Source: Eremophila alpestris peregrina
Lineage: Eukaryota > Chordata > Aves > Passeriformes > Alaudidae
DNA length: 64,000 nucleotides
NCBI GenBank assembly: GCA_009792885.1
Contig: WMCF01000080.1
Coordinates: 1,301,139-1,365,138 of the forward strand
Direction: 5' to 3'
The notes under the pieces are model-generated. The model ran no database searches and had not been told where the DNA came from. It saw nothing but the letters and a program-made list of their open reading frames with translations. The position numbers and the translations under genes were made by a program. Below are positions 35,353 to 47,300 of the stretch, piece after piece (positions within the stretch are counted from its first letter, which is position 1; each line of letters starts with the position of its first letter).

Positions 35353-38300
35353 TAAAAGATATCTTGCAAATATACTCCTGCTTGTTACACTTGCTAAATG
35401 AAATAAGACTAAAGAACACCGTTGAACAAATGGGAATTTTGAGGACATGCTTTTGGGAACACTGACATTAAAATGTTTTTTTGATAATGAGTTCAGTTTG
35501 GCTGAGCCTTGCTATTCTGTGAAACAATGATAGCAGAGCTTGAAACTGGCCTACTGTCAGATGTACAGAATTGTTGCAGATAAGAGAATTTTAGTTCACT
35601 GGAGAATAGTCATTTCTAAAATAAATACATTTAGTTTCTTAAATAAATATATGAAGGTAGAAATTTAAAGGATAGTATTTTGATTTTAGGTATAAAGCCA
35701 TGAGGCTAATAGGTTCGTACAGATGGGTCTGAGAGAAGAATTTCATTACAGATCCTCCCCATGCATCAAAACAACTGAAGATGTGTTTTTATTGCTTGGG
35801 AGGAATGTTTGTGCTGCCAGCTCATATTCACATACAGTGTTAGTGTTTATAAAGTGTACAGAAGGCTGCAGAATGCTACCAAATGTCTTACAGGGGTTGT
35901 GATTGAACATGAACATTCAACGTTTTCACACCAGTTCCTACCTATTGGAGGTGAAAACCATGTGTGCGTAAGGGAGGGCTCATCACTCTCATGAGGTCCT
36001 CTTGAGCTCTGCAGAGTGTTTCAGGTGAGGTATATGGTGTCCAATGAGAACATACCCTCCTTACACCCAGAGCAGGGCCTGGCAGCCAGCTGGGTGTATG
36101 TGACACCATGCTTGGTCTGGGGAGCTGGCGCACTTGGTGTTGCATTGACTGCTATCCTCACACTGCCTTACCAGACTGGTAAATTACAGGTGCTTTACTT
36201 TTGTCCTAAAAGCCAAGTTACATGAAAGATGTATCATCTGTGAGCTGAATTCTAGGCGGTCATTTTTGAAAACAATGGGGTAACTAAAGGCTTCCACTTT
36301 ATTCGCCTTCTCCCATGTTTTATGTTATGCTCCACATAGATGGAGTCTGGTGGTAAGTTACAGTAGAGAATTCTTTGTGCAGCTCTTCCCAGATCCCCTC
36401 AACCTCTGTCACTGTCATCCATTAAAACATATACAAGCAAATCAAAACAGTAAATAGCAAACAAAGAGCTGCAACAATTTATTGTCCCTCATATTTCTTT
36501 AATTGGTGATAGGATTGCTGAAAGCTTGGAAGATTTGTTTGGTAAACAACTTTAGATTTATAATCTGGGTGTTCTTATGACAGTAAGACATCTAAAATTT
36601 CCTAATTAAGAAAAAATGTTCCCTTCTATTCTTGAAATTAAGAAAAACAACTTTACCTTCTTTCAAGTTTTTGAAAATGTTGTGTTTTGATGCTTATTTC
36701 TTGGATTTCACATATTGTGCATTTAAAAAATAGGTCATTGCAAATTTAAAATGGAAATTACAAATTCAGAGTGTTAAACCAAGATATTTCTCAGGCAAAT
36801 AAGTTGTTTATTCTTATGTTTTACCTTGAAATAGAATTCTTACACAGTATTTGTGACAACCCACAGCAGCCCACTCCTTTAAAGCATTCTGGTAAAGGTT
36901 TCTCTAGGAATTTCTTTGTCTAAATTTTCTATTGAGGTAAATATGGATGTTACATATTTCTCCTGCAATGTGTTTTAAAAATTATCATCCATATGAAAAT
37001 TATCACATTCGTCTTATGCATACACTCTGAACCAAATATTTTCCAAATCTTCCTCTACTGATTATGCAATATTATTTTGAATATTTCAGAAGCACTTCTT
37101 TGTCACACAGATCATATTAATGTTTTCCACTTCCCATAGAAACACAGAGAATGAACACTTAACCTGGATACATCCCCTAGCTTCAAGGAGTCATAGCAGT
37201 TGTCCCAGACATCAGTAATTTTTAAAAATCAATAGATTTTGCTTAGCTTTCAGACAAAGTGTGAAACTCCTTATAGGTGACATTTATATCCTGCCACTAC
37301 AGTTAAGGAAGAATAAATGTTCCATATTGAACAGGTAATTGAAAAAGGAAAGCTGTAAAACTTTGAGAACAGAGGGGTGGATTTCTGTATGCAGTGAGTG
37401 TGTTTTACATCTGATTTTTAAATTGGTTTAAAGTTGTTTAAAGTTGCCAATTTTCAAACAGAAACACTGTTAGGTCATTGAACTCCATAGAAGTATATGT
37501 TTTCTTCAAAGTGAATTGGGAAGTCTAACTATTTCTCCTATTGTATCTTTCAAGGAAGTGGGTCAAGAGCTAAAAGTCTCAGCTAGTGGGCAGAAGTGTG
37601 TTTTTGTTATGCTTGTATTCTTCTGACACAATTCTCAGTGCAGTGATTAAAGGATTTGTATGAGAACAGAAGTCACTGAGTCTAGTTTCCAAGTTCTACC
37701 TTAAATGTTTCATATGTTTGCAGAATCTAGGTTACTTAAAGAATAACTGGAAAGGAAATAATCAAGGACATCATAGCTCTCATCGATTTTCCTTCTCCCT
37801 GGCTTCCCTTCCACTTCTGATGTTGGGATTCATTTTTTCCTTTTGTGTTCATGCTCTGTAGACTGCTAACACTGTTTCTTTAATATTTCTTTCCTCCTGA
37901 TTTTTTCTGGCCATCATACTCTGAGTTTAATAGTTCTAATAGTTCCAAGGTAAAATATTATGCCTTTGGCCATTCACAGAGATGATGCTATCCTTTGGAA
38001 TAAAATCTACAGTTGCTCCTTAGTTTTGAATAACCAAAGGATTTTGGAGGGAAGATATAAAAAGTATTATTTCTTTTTCCTCTACAATTTTTACAATATA
38101 TGCATTTTGATGCATTATACATATGTAATACATAACTATGGACAGTTAAAACATTATTACTTATATGTATATATATGCTATTGTATTTGGTGTATGGGCT
38201 GTTTAAATATAAAATATACTCATATACTTATCAATAAATATATCAATAACAATTCTTTATAGTCAAAATTGTGCAAAATCTATTTCTATATTTTTCTAGA

Positions 38301-39077
38301 TCTCAGTTGACATGGTGCAACTTAGTACTAAGAAGCTCAGAATAATCATAAAAACAGAGTTAAGGGAAATATTCTTAAGCTATATTGGATAATGTGAAGT
38401 TCATTGCTTTTTTTTGCAGGGATGCCATTTATATGAAGTTCTTATAACTCAGATAGTAAAATAAAATAGCAAAATATCTGTTAACTAGGTCATATGCATG
38501 AATTTCCAACTACAGGAATGTTTGACCAATGCTGTATAAAGTTTTGTACCTTCATTTCCCCCTCTGTGGCCATGACATTATTGGATACCACTTTACTAAA
38601 TGTTCTGCTGCTATATCACCATTTAAAATGTTTTGGGGTTTTTTTGTTTTGTTTCGTTTTGGTTTTTTTTTTGGGGGGGAGATACCAAAGACAGAAATGT
38701 GCACAGGTTTACCCAGATTATTGTTTTCAAGTTATATTTAAAATCAGAGAGATGCAGCATTATTGCTGCAAAAGCAGTGAGACAAGAAAGCCACAGAAAA
38801 CTGTTAAAAATCTACTAAAATTATCAAGAACCTTAGGGTCCACCTAAATTATAATTTTGAATACTGCTTCTAATCAGTTTTTATGTAAAAGCATCACATA
38901 CCTACTTCAAACATGAATATTTTGATTTAAAAAGCAAATAGGGAGAAAAAGTCAAAACAAGTAAAATGCAAAATTGAAGTACAAGAAAATTTTGTTTAAT
39001 GCCATTTGATTTCACTGACTATGAAATTGCTCTTGTCTATGAGATACCTTCCATGTAACTTTATTTGTCTGTGTCAC
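35353..39077. other. Unique non-coding DNA, no gene seen
   Basis: No recognisable transposon. A GC-richer patch at 35930-36180 has frames on both strands (67 to 69 codons) but no domain. The 100-codon frame at 37960-38262 is extremely rich in Y, I and N and reflects AT content. The 117-codon frame at 38494-38847 runs through the low-complexity G/T tract. Confidence 0.6.
38631..38681. repeat. Low-complexity T/G-rich tract
   Basis: Runs of T separated by G (ttttgttttgtttcgtttt), ending in T10 then G7. This is simple sequence. Confidence 0.85.
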
Positions 39078-40227
39078 CAACCTAACAGTATTCTACAATG
39101 ACACAACTACCTGGATGGTTGTGCAGCTGCACTTCAGCCAGGATATTGCCAATGCATCTCATAACAACTTCATAGGCAAACTCAGGAAGGGTGGCCTGGA
39201 TGAGTGGGCAGTATGATGACTTGAGAACTGCTGGAACTGTAGCTCTCAAAGGGTGATAAGCAGAGACACAGGGTCTAGTTGGAAGTCTGTCACTTCCTGA
39301 CATGAGTGGTGACCCCCAAGAGTTCTATGCTAGGCCCAGTGTTTAACTTATTCATTGAGGACTTGGACAAAGGGACAGATGTCCCCTCAGCAGGTCACTG
39401 ATGACACAGAGCTGGGAGCACTGCCCAACACCCCAGAGTGCAGCCTTTCAGAAAGGCCTTGACTAGGTGGAAAGATGGACAGAGAGGAACCTTCTGAAGT
39501 TTGACACGGGCAAATGCAGAGTCCTGCACTTGGAAGGAACTACCCAAAGCACCAGCACAGGCTGAAATCTGATCTGCTGGAAAGGACCTTGGGGTCCTAG
39601 TGGATAACAAGCTGTCCATGAGCCAGCAGTGTGTCCTGGTGGCCAAAAAGGCCAATGGTGTTTTGGGGTGCACCAGGAAGAGCATTGCCAGCAGGCTGGG
39701 GGAGGTGATTCTGCCCTTCTACTCAGCCCTGGTGAGGCACATCTGGAGTGCTGTGTCCAGTTCTGGGCTCCTCAGGACAAGAGAAAGATAGAGCTCCTGG
39801 AGAGAGTCCAACAGGGGACTTAAATGGTTGAAGGACTGGAGTTGCACAAGTATGAGGAAAGTCTGAAGGAGTTGGACCTCTTCATACTCAAAAAGATAAG
39901 ACTGAGAGGAGACCTTGTCAATGTAAGCAAAATCTGAAGGGATGCTCTTATTGGTGGTGCCAAGCAATAGCACAAAAGGCAGTGGATAGAAACTGATAGA
40001 TTGGAAATTCCACCTAAATATGGGGAAGAACTTCTTAATTTTGCTGATGACTCTGCACTGCGCAGATTGCTCAGAGAGGTTGTGGGGTCTCCCTTACTGG
40101 AGATACTCAAGAACTGTCTGGACACAACACTGTGAAATGTGTTTTGGCATTACCCTGCTTGAGCAGGGACTTTGGACAAGATGACCCCCTGTTCTCCCTT
40201 CAAAGCTGACTGATTCTGTGATTCTGT
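39078..40227 (+). mobile_element. CR1 LINE, 3' third including RT end (sense)
   Basis: This is a sense copy of about 1.15 kb. The RT region at about 39225-39420 keeps 'gtgacccccaagagttctatg' and 'caacttattcattgaggacttggac' like words. The active-site box near 39388-39414 reads V-T-D-D-T-E-L where F-A-D-D-T-K-L is usual, so both aspartates survive but the frame around them does not. The downstream 'LSMSQQCVLVAKKANGVLGCTRKSIASRLGEVILPFYSALVRHIWSAVSSSGLL' region is readable in the 63-codon frame 39600-39791. The 3' part has 'ggaagaacttcttaa' (40023) and 'ctggagatactcaagaactgtctggac'. The terminus is at 40211-40227, with two copies of gattctgt, the CR1 terminal octamer type. It is 5'-truncated and inactive. 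Confidence 0.92.
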
Positions 40228-41741
40228 CTGTCACTAATAATCAGTGTATAAAATTGATACAACTTCTACAAGAAAGAAATCACCATAGAGTTTGTATATG
40301 TTGTCCACAATATTAGCTGCAAATTATAAAAAATAAGAGAGAAAAAGAATCCTATGACTGAAAAGGTGCTTCTTGTTATTTTATATTTATGCACTTCATG
40401 TGAAAAAGAACTTTTCAAGAAAGAAAATCTTTTAAAGAAGCATAATTTTCTGTGTTCTTAATACAGTTCATTTCATACACAAAAAAAGATGAGATCAGAT
40501 CAAAATTCAGTGGAATGTCTGAACCACAGTTCTTATCTGTCATAAAGTTACAAGAATTATTGAAAGAGAACTTTGTCTACTTGTAACAGGTAAAGAAGAA
40601 AAGAAGACAGAAAAAAGAATGAACATTGCCAGCCTTAGCAAACATAAAAGGGCATGGTTTTGCTCACAAAATTTCTTCTTTTTTTTTTTTTTTTTTTCCC
40701 ATGTAAATGGACACTGAAATCCCTGGAATTATAGTATTATAGTGCAAAAGCCAAAATCTTCACATTTGAGCAAATTTTGATTCTGGCTTGATTTACAAAA
40801 CTATACAGAAAAAAAGGTTATGTATACTTTATTACTCAGCAGTGAATGGCGGGAAGCAGGGCAGGACTCATGCTGCAGATTAGCCAGAAAACAGTTCATT
40901 AGTTTGTGAGTCATCAAACTTGAGATGATGGATACTCACTTTAGTGGGAAGCAACTTTTTAGGCCTTCTGAATGCTGGCTGGATTTGTTTTACATGTGCT
41001 TATAAATGTGTGTGTGTTTGACAGAGTTCATATGTATTGATTCATATCTACTTTCAAAATTTTCTACCATAAATTCACTGTTTAGAAAACATTTTCTTGA
41101 AGAAAGGGTTTTTTTTGAGTTGCAACAACCTCAATTCTCTCTCTAGAAAAAGAGATGTTGTGTATTTTATAATACACTGGGAGATAGGTAATCTTTCCTA
41201 CTCCAGGCAAGTTCCCTGTACACATCCAAATTCCTGAAAGGAAAAAAGAGTATTGGAAAGGGCCTTTTTTGTTGTTGTTGTTGGAGGTGAGAGCTCTCTG
41301 ATACACTAGTTCATGTCCAGCTCCAGTGAAATGATAGTAACTGTTCTTTGAAAGGAAGATAGTATCAGGACTCAGTACAACTATGTCAGGTTTTGCTCTT
41401 CCTATTTTGGACCCCACAACTAAAAGTTAAAATAAAGTATTGTTCCAGGTGGATACCACTAATATTTTGAACCGCTGACCTCTGCAGAGACCATACCTTT
41501 CACAGCCTCTGTCCCTCTGTGGAGATGGGAAGTCAAGTTTTCTTTCCTTCACCGCTGTGCACTTACCTTCTCTCATACCCTTTAAAAGCATGATAGACTA
41601 GACAGACATTAGGCAAAAACATCATCACTTTGAGCTGAATTTGGTTAAATACTTCAGTTACCCAGACAAACTTCTGAAGGATTTGGTTCAGAATGTTGTC
41701 AAAGTGAAACATTACCATTAGATGGGTTAAAGAGGCAGTAG
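40228..41741. other. Unique non-coding DNA, no gene seen
   Basis: No recognisable transposon apart from the T19 tract at 40679-40697. The 111-codon frame at 41082-41417 minus and the 92-codon frame at 41563-41841 minus have no recognisable domain. The second runs into the LTR. Confidence 0.6.
40679..40697. repeat. Poly-T tract (19 T)
   Basis: Nineteen uninterrupted T's. No retroposon body is recognised next to them. Confidence 0.9.
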
Positions 41742-42773
41742 TGTTTTGACCCTGGCAGGACTCTAGGCATCCACCAAAGCCTCCCCTCAGCAGCTGGACA
41801 GGAGAGAGAAGCTGTAGAGTCTGGGAGAGATCTCTTACCAAATACCATCACAGGCAAAACAGGCTGGAAGTAGGAATATTAACTGAATTTCTTACTAATA
41901 ACATCAGAACAGAATAATGAGAAAAAAACCAGACCTTAAAAACGCCTTCCCTCCACCCCCCCATCTTTCCAAGCTCTACCTCCTACTCCCAGTGGTGCAG
42001 GGAGGTGGGAAATGGGGGTTATGGTCCTTTTTATGCATTACCATTTTTCCCAGTCCTTTGGGAGAGGAATCATTTCCATGTTCCAGGATGGGGTTCCTCA
42101 CACAGGAATTAACTTCTCCAACGTGAGTCCATCCAACAGGCAACATTCTTCAAGAACGTCTTCCACATGACTCACTCTTCCACAGGGTGCAGTCCTTCAA
42201 GGACCAAGAACAGGCTGCTCCAGTGTGGGTTTTCCACACGGTCACAGATCCTACCAGGGAACGTGCTCCAGCTTGGGCTCCTCTCTCCTCAGGTCTGCAG
42301 GTGCCTGCCAGGAGCCTGCTCCAGCACAGGCCTCCCCATGGGTTCACAGCCTCCTCTCAGGCATCCCCCTGCTCCAGCCTGGTGCTCGTCCATGGGCTGC
42401 AGGGGGATCTCTGCATCCCCATGGGCTCCATGGGCTGCAGGGGCACAGCTGCCTCACCATGGTGGAATGGAACCACAGTTCCTTCTTCCCTGACCTCAGT
42501 GTCTTCAGTTGTTCTTCTCACACGTTTCCATCCCACTCCTCTCTGGCTGCAGTTATATCTGAGCAATAACAGAGGGGGTTTGTTGTCTGTCCTAAATATA
42601 TTACCACTTATCACCATTTCTGATTGGGTCCAGCCTTTACCAGAAAAAGGTCCAGCTTTGGAGCTGTCAGGGATTGGCTTTGCCAGACCTGGAGGAAGCT
42701 TCTGGCATCTCTTCACAGAAGCCACCCCTACAGTCCCATCATCACCAAAGCTTGGTGATGCAAAACCAATATA
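41742..42773 (-). mobile_element. Solo LTR, resembles avian ERVL-type LTR (antisense)
   Basis: On the minus strand the unit starts 'tatattggttttgc' (consensus of the family as I recall it begins TGTATTGGGTTTGC). It continues with 'ggtggcttctgtgaagag' and a TATA-like 'atatattta' (42594-42602), then a GC-rich transcribed segment, and ends 'ccagggtcaaaaca' at 41742. The length of about 1,032 bp fits that family. The U5-like end holds 'cctgtgatggtatttggtaagagatctctccc' type sequence. The GC-rich part carries an imperfect array of about 50 bp. No gag, pol or env is seen and no second LTR. I see no target-site duplication (agtag before, aaaat after). The class name is from memory; TSD absence leaves it unconfirmed. 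Confidence 0.75.
42216..42443 (-). repeat. Imperfect ~50 bp tandem array in the LTR
   Basis: The word tgctccag recurs at 42216, 42264 and 42317, and again at 42370, spacings of 48, 53 and 53 bases. It is followed by two copies of catgggctgcagggg at 42391 and 42429 (38 bases apart). The array is GC-rich and stop-poor. This explains the 195-codon open frame on the plus strand (42187-42774) and a 141-codon frame on the minus strand (42357-42782), neither of which I consider a gene. Confidence 0.75.
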
Positions 42774-44580
42774 AAAATTCAAGCTTATGCTTAATTTTCA
42801 GCTCTTTGATTTGGTTACCAAGAGTGAGATATTTGATTATGCTGGTATTCTCTGTGGAATTTTACAAATGTTTAAAAAATCTGGTATTACAAGCTTGATA
42901 CTTTCAAATTTATGTCATGTGGGCTCCTGAGATCACTGGTATGTCATTTTTATGAAATCGAATTCTACATTGTTCTACTTGTTGTTCTACAACAAACATC
43001 TTTTGTAGTTGGTTCACTGTTTGGATTTTTTAGAATAATTTTTCATTATTTTCTTGGAAATCAATTGCTATAATTTGCTTTAAGATAACAAGTTTAAACA
43101 TTTCAAACATGCTGCATCAATACACGTGTTTGTTTTTCCTGAACAGTACAAATGACTCAGACTAGTTTGTGTGAGATTATTACACCAGAGTTTCAAACCC
43201 AGGAAGGGCTACAATATGTCTGACATATTTCAAATAAAAGGTGGGAGGCATGAATTTATAATTTTAGCTATTGCTGAAACACATTACAGTAAGCAGAACT
43301 GCAAGGAACTGCAAAATGATTAACTGACATTAAGAAGTATGACATTTATTTAAATCTAGTACTGCGTTCACAGTTGCCTTGCACAGGGACTTTGATGCAT
43401 ATGCCAAGGTTATAATAATAATACTCTTAAGGTCCATTTAGAGCAAGGCTGAGCAGTCACAGTTCTTGTTCAGTTTACATCAAACTCAGTTTTTCTACTA
43501 GCAATGAGAAAATTGATGTTGCTGCCACTATGAATAGAGAGTTCTGCTAATTGCTTGCAGGCATTTTCATCAGTCTTCTTTCACAGTAAGAAGCTGTTCA
43601 AAGACTGGCAGTCCTGGGCTGTGGGCACATAAATGTAAAACCTGGCATATGCAACAAGTGCTCCAAGGTAGGATGAATAAATGCAACTGTATACCAGCAT
43701 GGAACAAATTCTAAAAACTTGTTACACAGTGTCCAAATTTTTGGTGGCAGATTATTTTTTATCCCTGCTCAAAGGGTGAGAACGACATTCATTTCCTGTT
43801 CAATCATACCAGATTAAATTGCCTTGAAAATCCCAGAAACTCATGAATGTAAAGAAAGACATCAAACATTATGCAAGGTAATTAATCCAGAATTGCAATG
43901 AATTAAATATTGTTTCACTTTATATTGCTTACCTTTCTCTCAGGATACCCCAAAATAAAGTCTACTTAAAAATTCTTAGGTTTATAGATAACTAAGCTGA
44001 CACCTTCCCTTATTTTTTGACTTGCAACTTCTAACACTAGCTTTTTGAACTTTCATTCACAAACATAGAATCCTCATAACCTGTTATATTTTTAAGCTAT
44101 GGTTCCAATGTAACAGGTATTTCTAGCATTGTATATGAATTTGGTTTTTATAAGAACCCTGGTGCACTACAGCATGAGTGATGAACATGATGAACTGACA
44201 ATATGTTAACAATGAGTTGGCAATGCCATGCATACATCACCTGCAGCCTTGGACTGCAAAGCCATGTAGACAAAACCACAAGTGTGTGGTGGCCCACCAG
44301 AGCTAATATGGAAATAGCTTACTGGGAGCCTCACAGGGCTCAGGGTCCTCCCTACAGCACCCATGAGCATATTCCCTGTGACAGTTCTACACCTCTAAAC
44401 CTCTTCCTCAGCCATGATTGCTCATGCAATATTGGTATCATCTTGGGTCAAATACACGCTCCTTTTTTTGAAGACTTTTGTTTTCTTTACTGCCATTCAC
44501 TTTTTTTGAAAGAGCATCTGGTCATACATCCAGTAAACATTTTCATCCTCTTCATAATATGTAGAGGGAATATTATTCTA
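42774..44580. other. Unique non-coding DNA, no gene seen
   Basis: No recognisable transposon. A 142-codon frame at 44203-44631 starts in unique sequence and its last 17 codons lie in the CR1 that follows. The unique part has no recognisable domain. Confidence 0.6.
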
Positions 44581-45465
44581 GAATCACAGAAGGTTGGAAA
44601 AGACCTTCAACATCTTGAATCCAACCTTTGATCAAACACCACCATGCCAACCAAACTGTAGCAATAAGTAGCACCTCCAGTAATTTCTTGAACACCTCCA
44701 GGGACTGTGACTCCATCACCTCCTGGGGAAGCCCATTGCAATACTTAAGCCTCTCCTAATCCTTAATCCTTCTCTTTTAGTGAAGAAATTCTTCCTGATT
44801 TCCTCCCTGATCTTAACCTCCTTTGGCACAGAAGGAGGGCATTTCCTCTAGTTCTGTCACTGGTTGCCTGGGAGAAGAGACTGACTCCTACGTTCCACAC
44901 CCTCCTTTCAGGTACTTGGAAAAAGCTATAAGGTTTCCCCTCAGTCTGCTTTTCTTTGAGCTGAACACCACCACCTCCACCATTCCTCATGTGACTTGTG
45001 CTCCAGACCCTCAAACAGCTCTGCTGCCCTTCTCTGGACACACTCCAGCACCTCAATGTCGTCTTGAATTGAGAGTCCAGCACTGAACACAGGAATTGAG
45101 GGTGCTGCCTCACCAGTGCTGAGTACAGAGGGACAATCACTGCCCTGGTCTTTGTGGCCATAACTGCTTCTGACATGCGCCAGGATGCCATTGCCTCCTT
45201 GGGCACCTGGGCACAGCTGGCTCATTTCAGCTCCTGTCCATCAGCACTCCCAGGTCCTCTTCCTGCAGGCAGCTTTCCAGCCACTCTGACCCCAGCCCGT
45301 GGCCTGGCAGGGGGCTGCAGTGACCTGAGGGCAGGACCTGGCACTTCACCTTGCTGAACCTCACACCGCTGGTCTTGGCCCATCAATCCAGCCTGTCCAG
45401 ATCCCTCTGCACACCCCTCACACCTTTCAGCAGATGAACACTCCAACTCAACTGATAATTTCACT
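44581..45465 (-). mobile_element. CR1 LINE, 3' fragment (antisense)
   Basis: The antisense terminus is gaatcacagaaggttggaaa at 44581-44600. It is followed by 'ccaacctttgatcaaacaccaccatgccaacc', 'ttcttgaacacctccagggactgtgactcc' (44681-44712), 'gaagaaattcttcctgatttcc' and 'tctggacacactccagcacctcaatgtc' (45031-45060). Next come the 'caccagtgctgagtacagagggacaatcac' segment near 45109-45140 and 'ctgtccagatccctctgcacacccctc' (45394-45420). The minus-strand frame 44763-45206 (147 codons) translates in part to decayed CR1 C-terminal sequence and is not an independent gene. It is 5'-truncated near 45465 and shares the 3' subtype of 34902-35352. Confidence 0.92.
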
Positions 45466-47132
45466 GCAGCTGCCCACTGTGCATGCATTCATCTGCTGTA
45501 CATTTCCTTCATTGTGCTTATAAATTCTGTTTTCTTAAGCCTGCCTACCTACAGAACGCCAACTGGATTTCAAAGTGGGATTAATCTGTAGGTTTAGTAG
45601 CCCAGTCAGTAGCAATCATCAATAACTCTTTCTCTACCATGAACCACAAGGGTGGGGAACTTGTGACCCAGAGATTGAACACAGCCCCTGCCTGTATTTC
45701 CTCAGGCTCATTGCCACTTCTTTTTATTTATATTTATTGGCTATTACTAGAAAATGTGCTAGTGACTGTAAAATATACTTGAAAGGCTTATTTGTCCCTG
45801 AGCAGGGAGAGGGTTCCACTCCCCACCCACTGGTAATGTCAAAATAAGTATCAAAGATTAAATGAGCAGTTGAAAAAAAATAATTCAATTAGTAGAGGAG
45901 GATCAAATTACAGTGAACTTCCCTCTTGGGTTCACTGCCCATAATAATGACTTTATTTAGAACTAAATTACTGCAAAGTGTCACTTTAAAATGTGCCCTG
46001 TATCTACCTCAGTGTCAAGTTGAAGTAGATGTTTTGTAGAATGATAGGATGGTTGAAGTGGATGTTTTTCAGAGCTAAGTCTTAAGTATTCTTTATAAAC
46101 TAGATGTTTAAACTGGTGAGGCAGCTTCCAGTCTATTTGAACATATTCTCAAAAGTCTTACAACCTGTTTTCAGGATATGCAGTGCTCTCCCATAGGGGC
46201 AATGCAGTCTGAGCCTCACCTGTGCCTTGTCTCTGAGCCAGGAAACCAGGCATATTTTACAACTGCAAGCAACTTCACAGAGATTCTTCTTCTGCCTGTG
46301 AGATTCTTCCTCACACAAACCTTTCTGTTCTTTAAAGAATCCTGGTCTGCCAGCTGGGTTCCTCAGAACACTTTTGGCAATATATTGCCCCCAGTGTGTG
46401 AGTGCTTTCCTTCACTTGTGGAGGCTCTACTTCATGAGGCAAATGTAATGTAAGTAGGCTCAACTGCAGATAATTTTTGTGTTTTATTTCAAAAGTTATT
46501 TGGAACACCAATGACATTATCTGTAAAAGACCACAGGCTGGCATTTTTCCAGGCAGTATTTTGATCTAGTACAGAGTAACTAAATTTAAAAGAAGAAAAA
46601 ATATATTTAGGCTGCTGCTATTTGCCTGGGCATCTAAGCATGACTTGCCCTGTTTTATCAGTCCTGTTAAAGTGTCATATTAATTTTTCCTACTTTCTTC
46701 TGGTTACTGATTTGTACATACTCTTTTTTGAAAATGTTAAGAGATATACATAATAGAATGATTCCAAGAAAAACACGAGCATTCTGCTTGACATTTTTTT
46801 ACATAGGACTAAAAAGGAGTAAGGTGGATTTTCTTTTTATCTTCATTCTTCTGGAATTCCCACATACCTACTCTTGTATTAATACTTGATTTTTACTCAG
46901 CATATAAAATAGACAGGTTATTATTTCCAGATAAATATTCCATGAAAACATTGAAGAACAACCTGCATATTTCAGTCTTTGGTTGAATCTTTGCCATTTT
47001 ATCTTGATTAGTCTGCATGTTGTTTTACTAGCCAATGACCCTGAGAGAGAGAAACGAAGCTTAAGGCATTTTCAATTTTGTTTTTGGAAAGATTGTAAAG
47101 GTTGGTCAAATAATTGCTTGCCTGTGGTATAA
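45466..47132. other. Unique non-coding DNA, no gene seen
   Basis: No clear transposon. At 46019-46075 a short repeat (gttgaagtagatgttttgtag / gttgaagtggatgtttttcag, 33 to 34 bases apart) flanks a string resembling a CR1 tip (tagaatgataggatgg), which is too short to call. Overlapping frames on both strands at 46133-46544 have no recognisable domain. Confidence 0.6.
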
Positions 47133-47300
47133 TTCATAGAATCATATAATCATAGAATGGTTTGGGTTAGAAGGCACCTTGAACATCACCTAGCTCCAAC
47201 AGGCTTGCTGTGGGCAGGAGCACATTTCACTGGGTCAGGTTTCTCAGAGACCCATTCAACCTAGCCTTGAACTCTTCAAGAGATGTGGCATCCCATGTGT
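47133..47300 (-). mobile_element. CR1 LINE, short 3' fragment (antisense)
   Basis: The antisense terminus has octamer-like units (catagaatc, atataatc, atagaatgg) at 47135-47160. It is followed by 'tttgggttagaaggcaccttgaacatcacctagctccaac' (47160-47200) and 'cattcaacctagccttgaac' (47253-47272). These match the extreme CR1 3' end. Only about 170 bp is left and it has no coding content. Confidence 0.85.

Noticed and set aside
37960..38262. 100-codon frame rich in Y, I and N
   Set aside because: Composition mirrors local AT content; no domain.
44203..44631. 142-codon plus-strand frame
   Set aside because: Its end runs into an antisense CR1 and the rest has no recognisable domain, promoter or splice context.
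44763..45206. 147-codon minus-strand frame
   Set aside because: Wholly within CR1; it reads decayed CR1 C-terminal sequence, not an independent gene.
46035..46062. CR1-like tip 'tagaatgataggatggttgaag'
   Set aside because: Too short, and part of a local duplication; could be chance.
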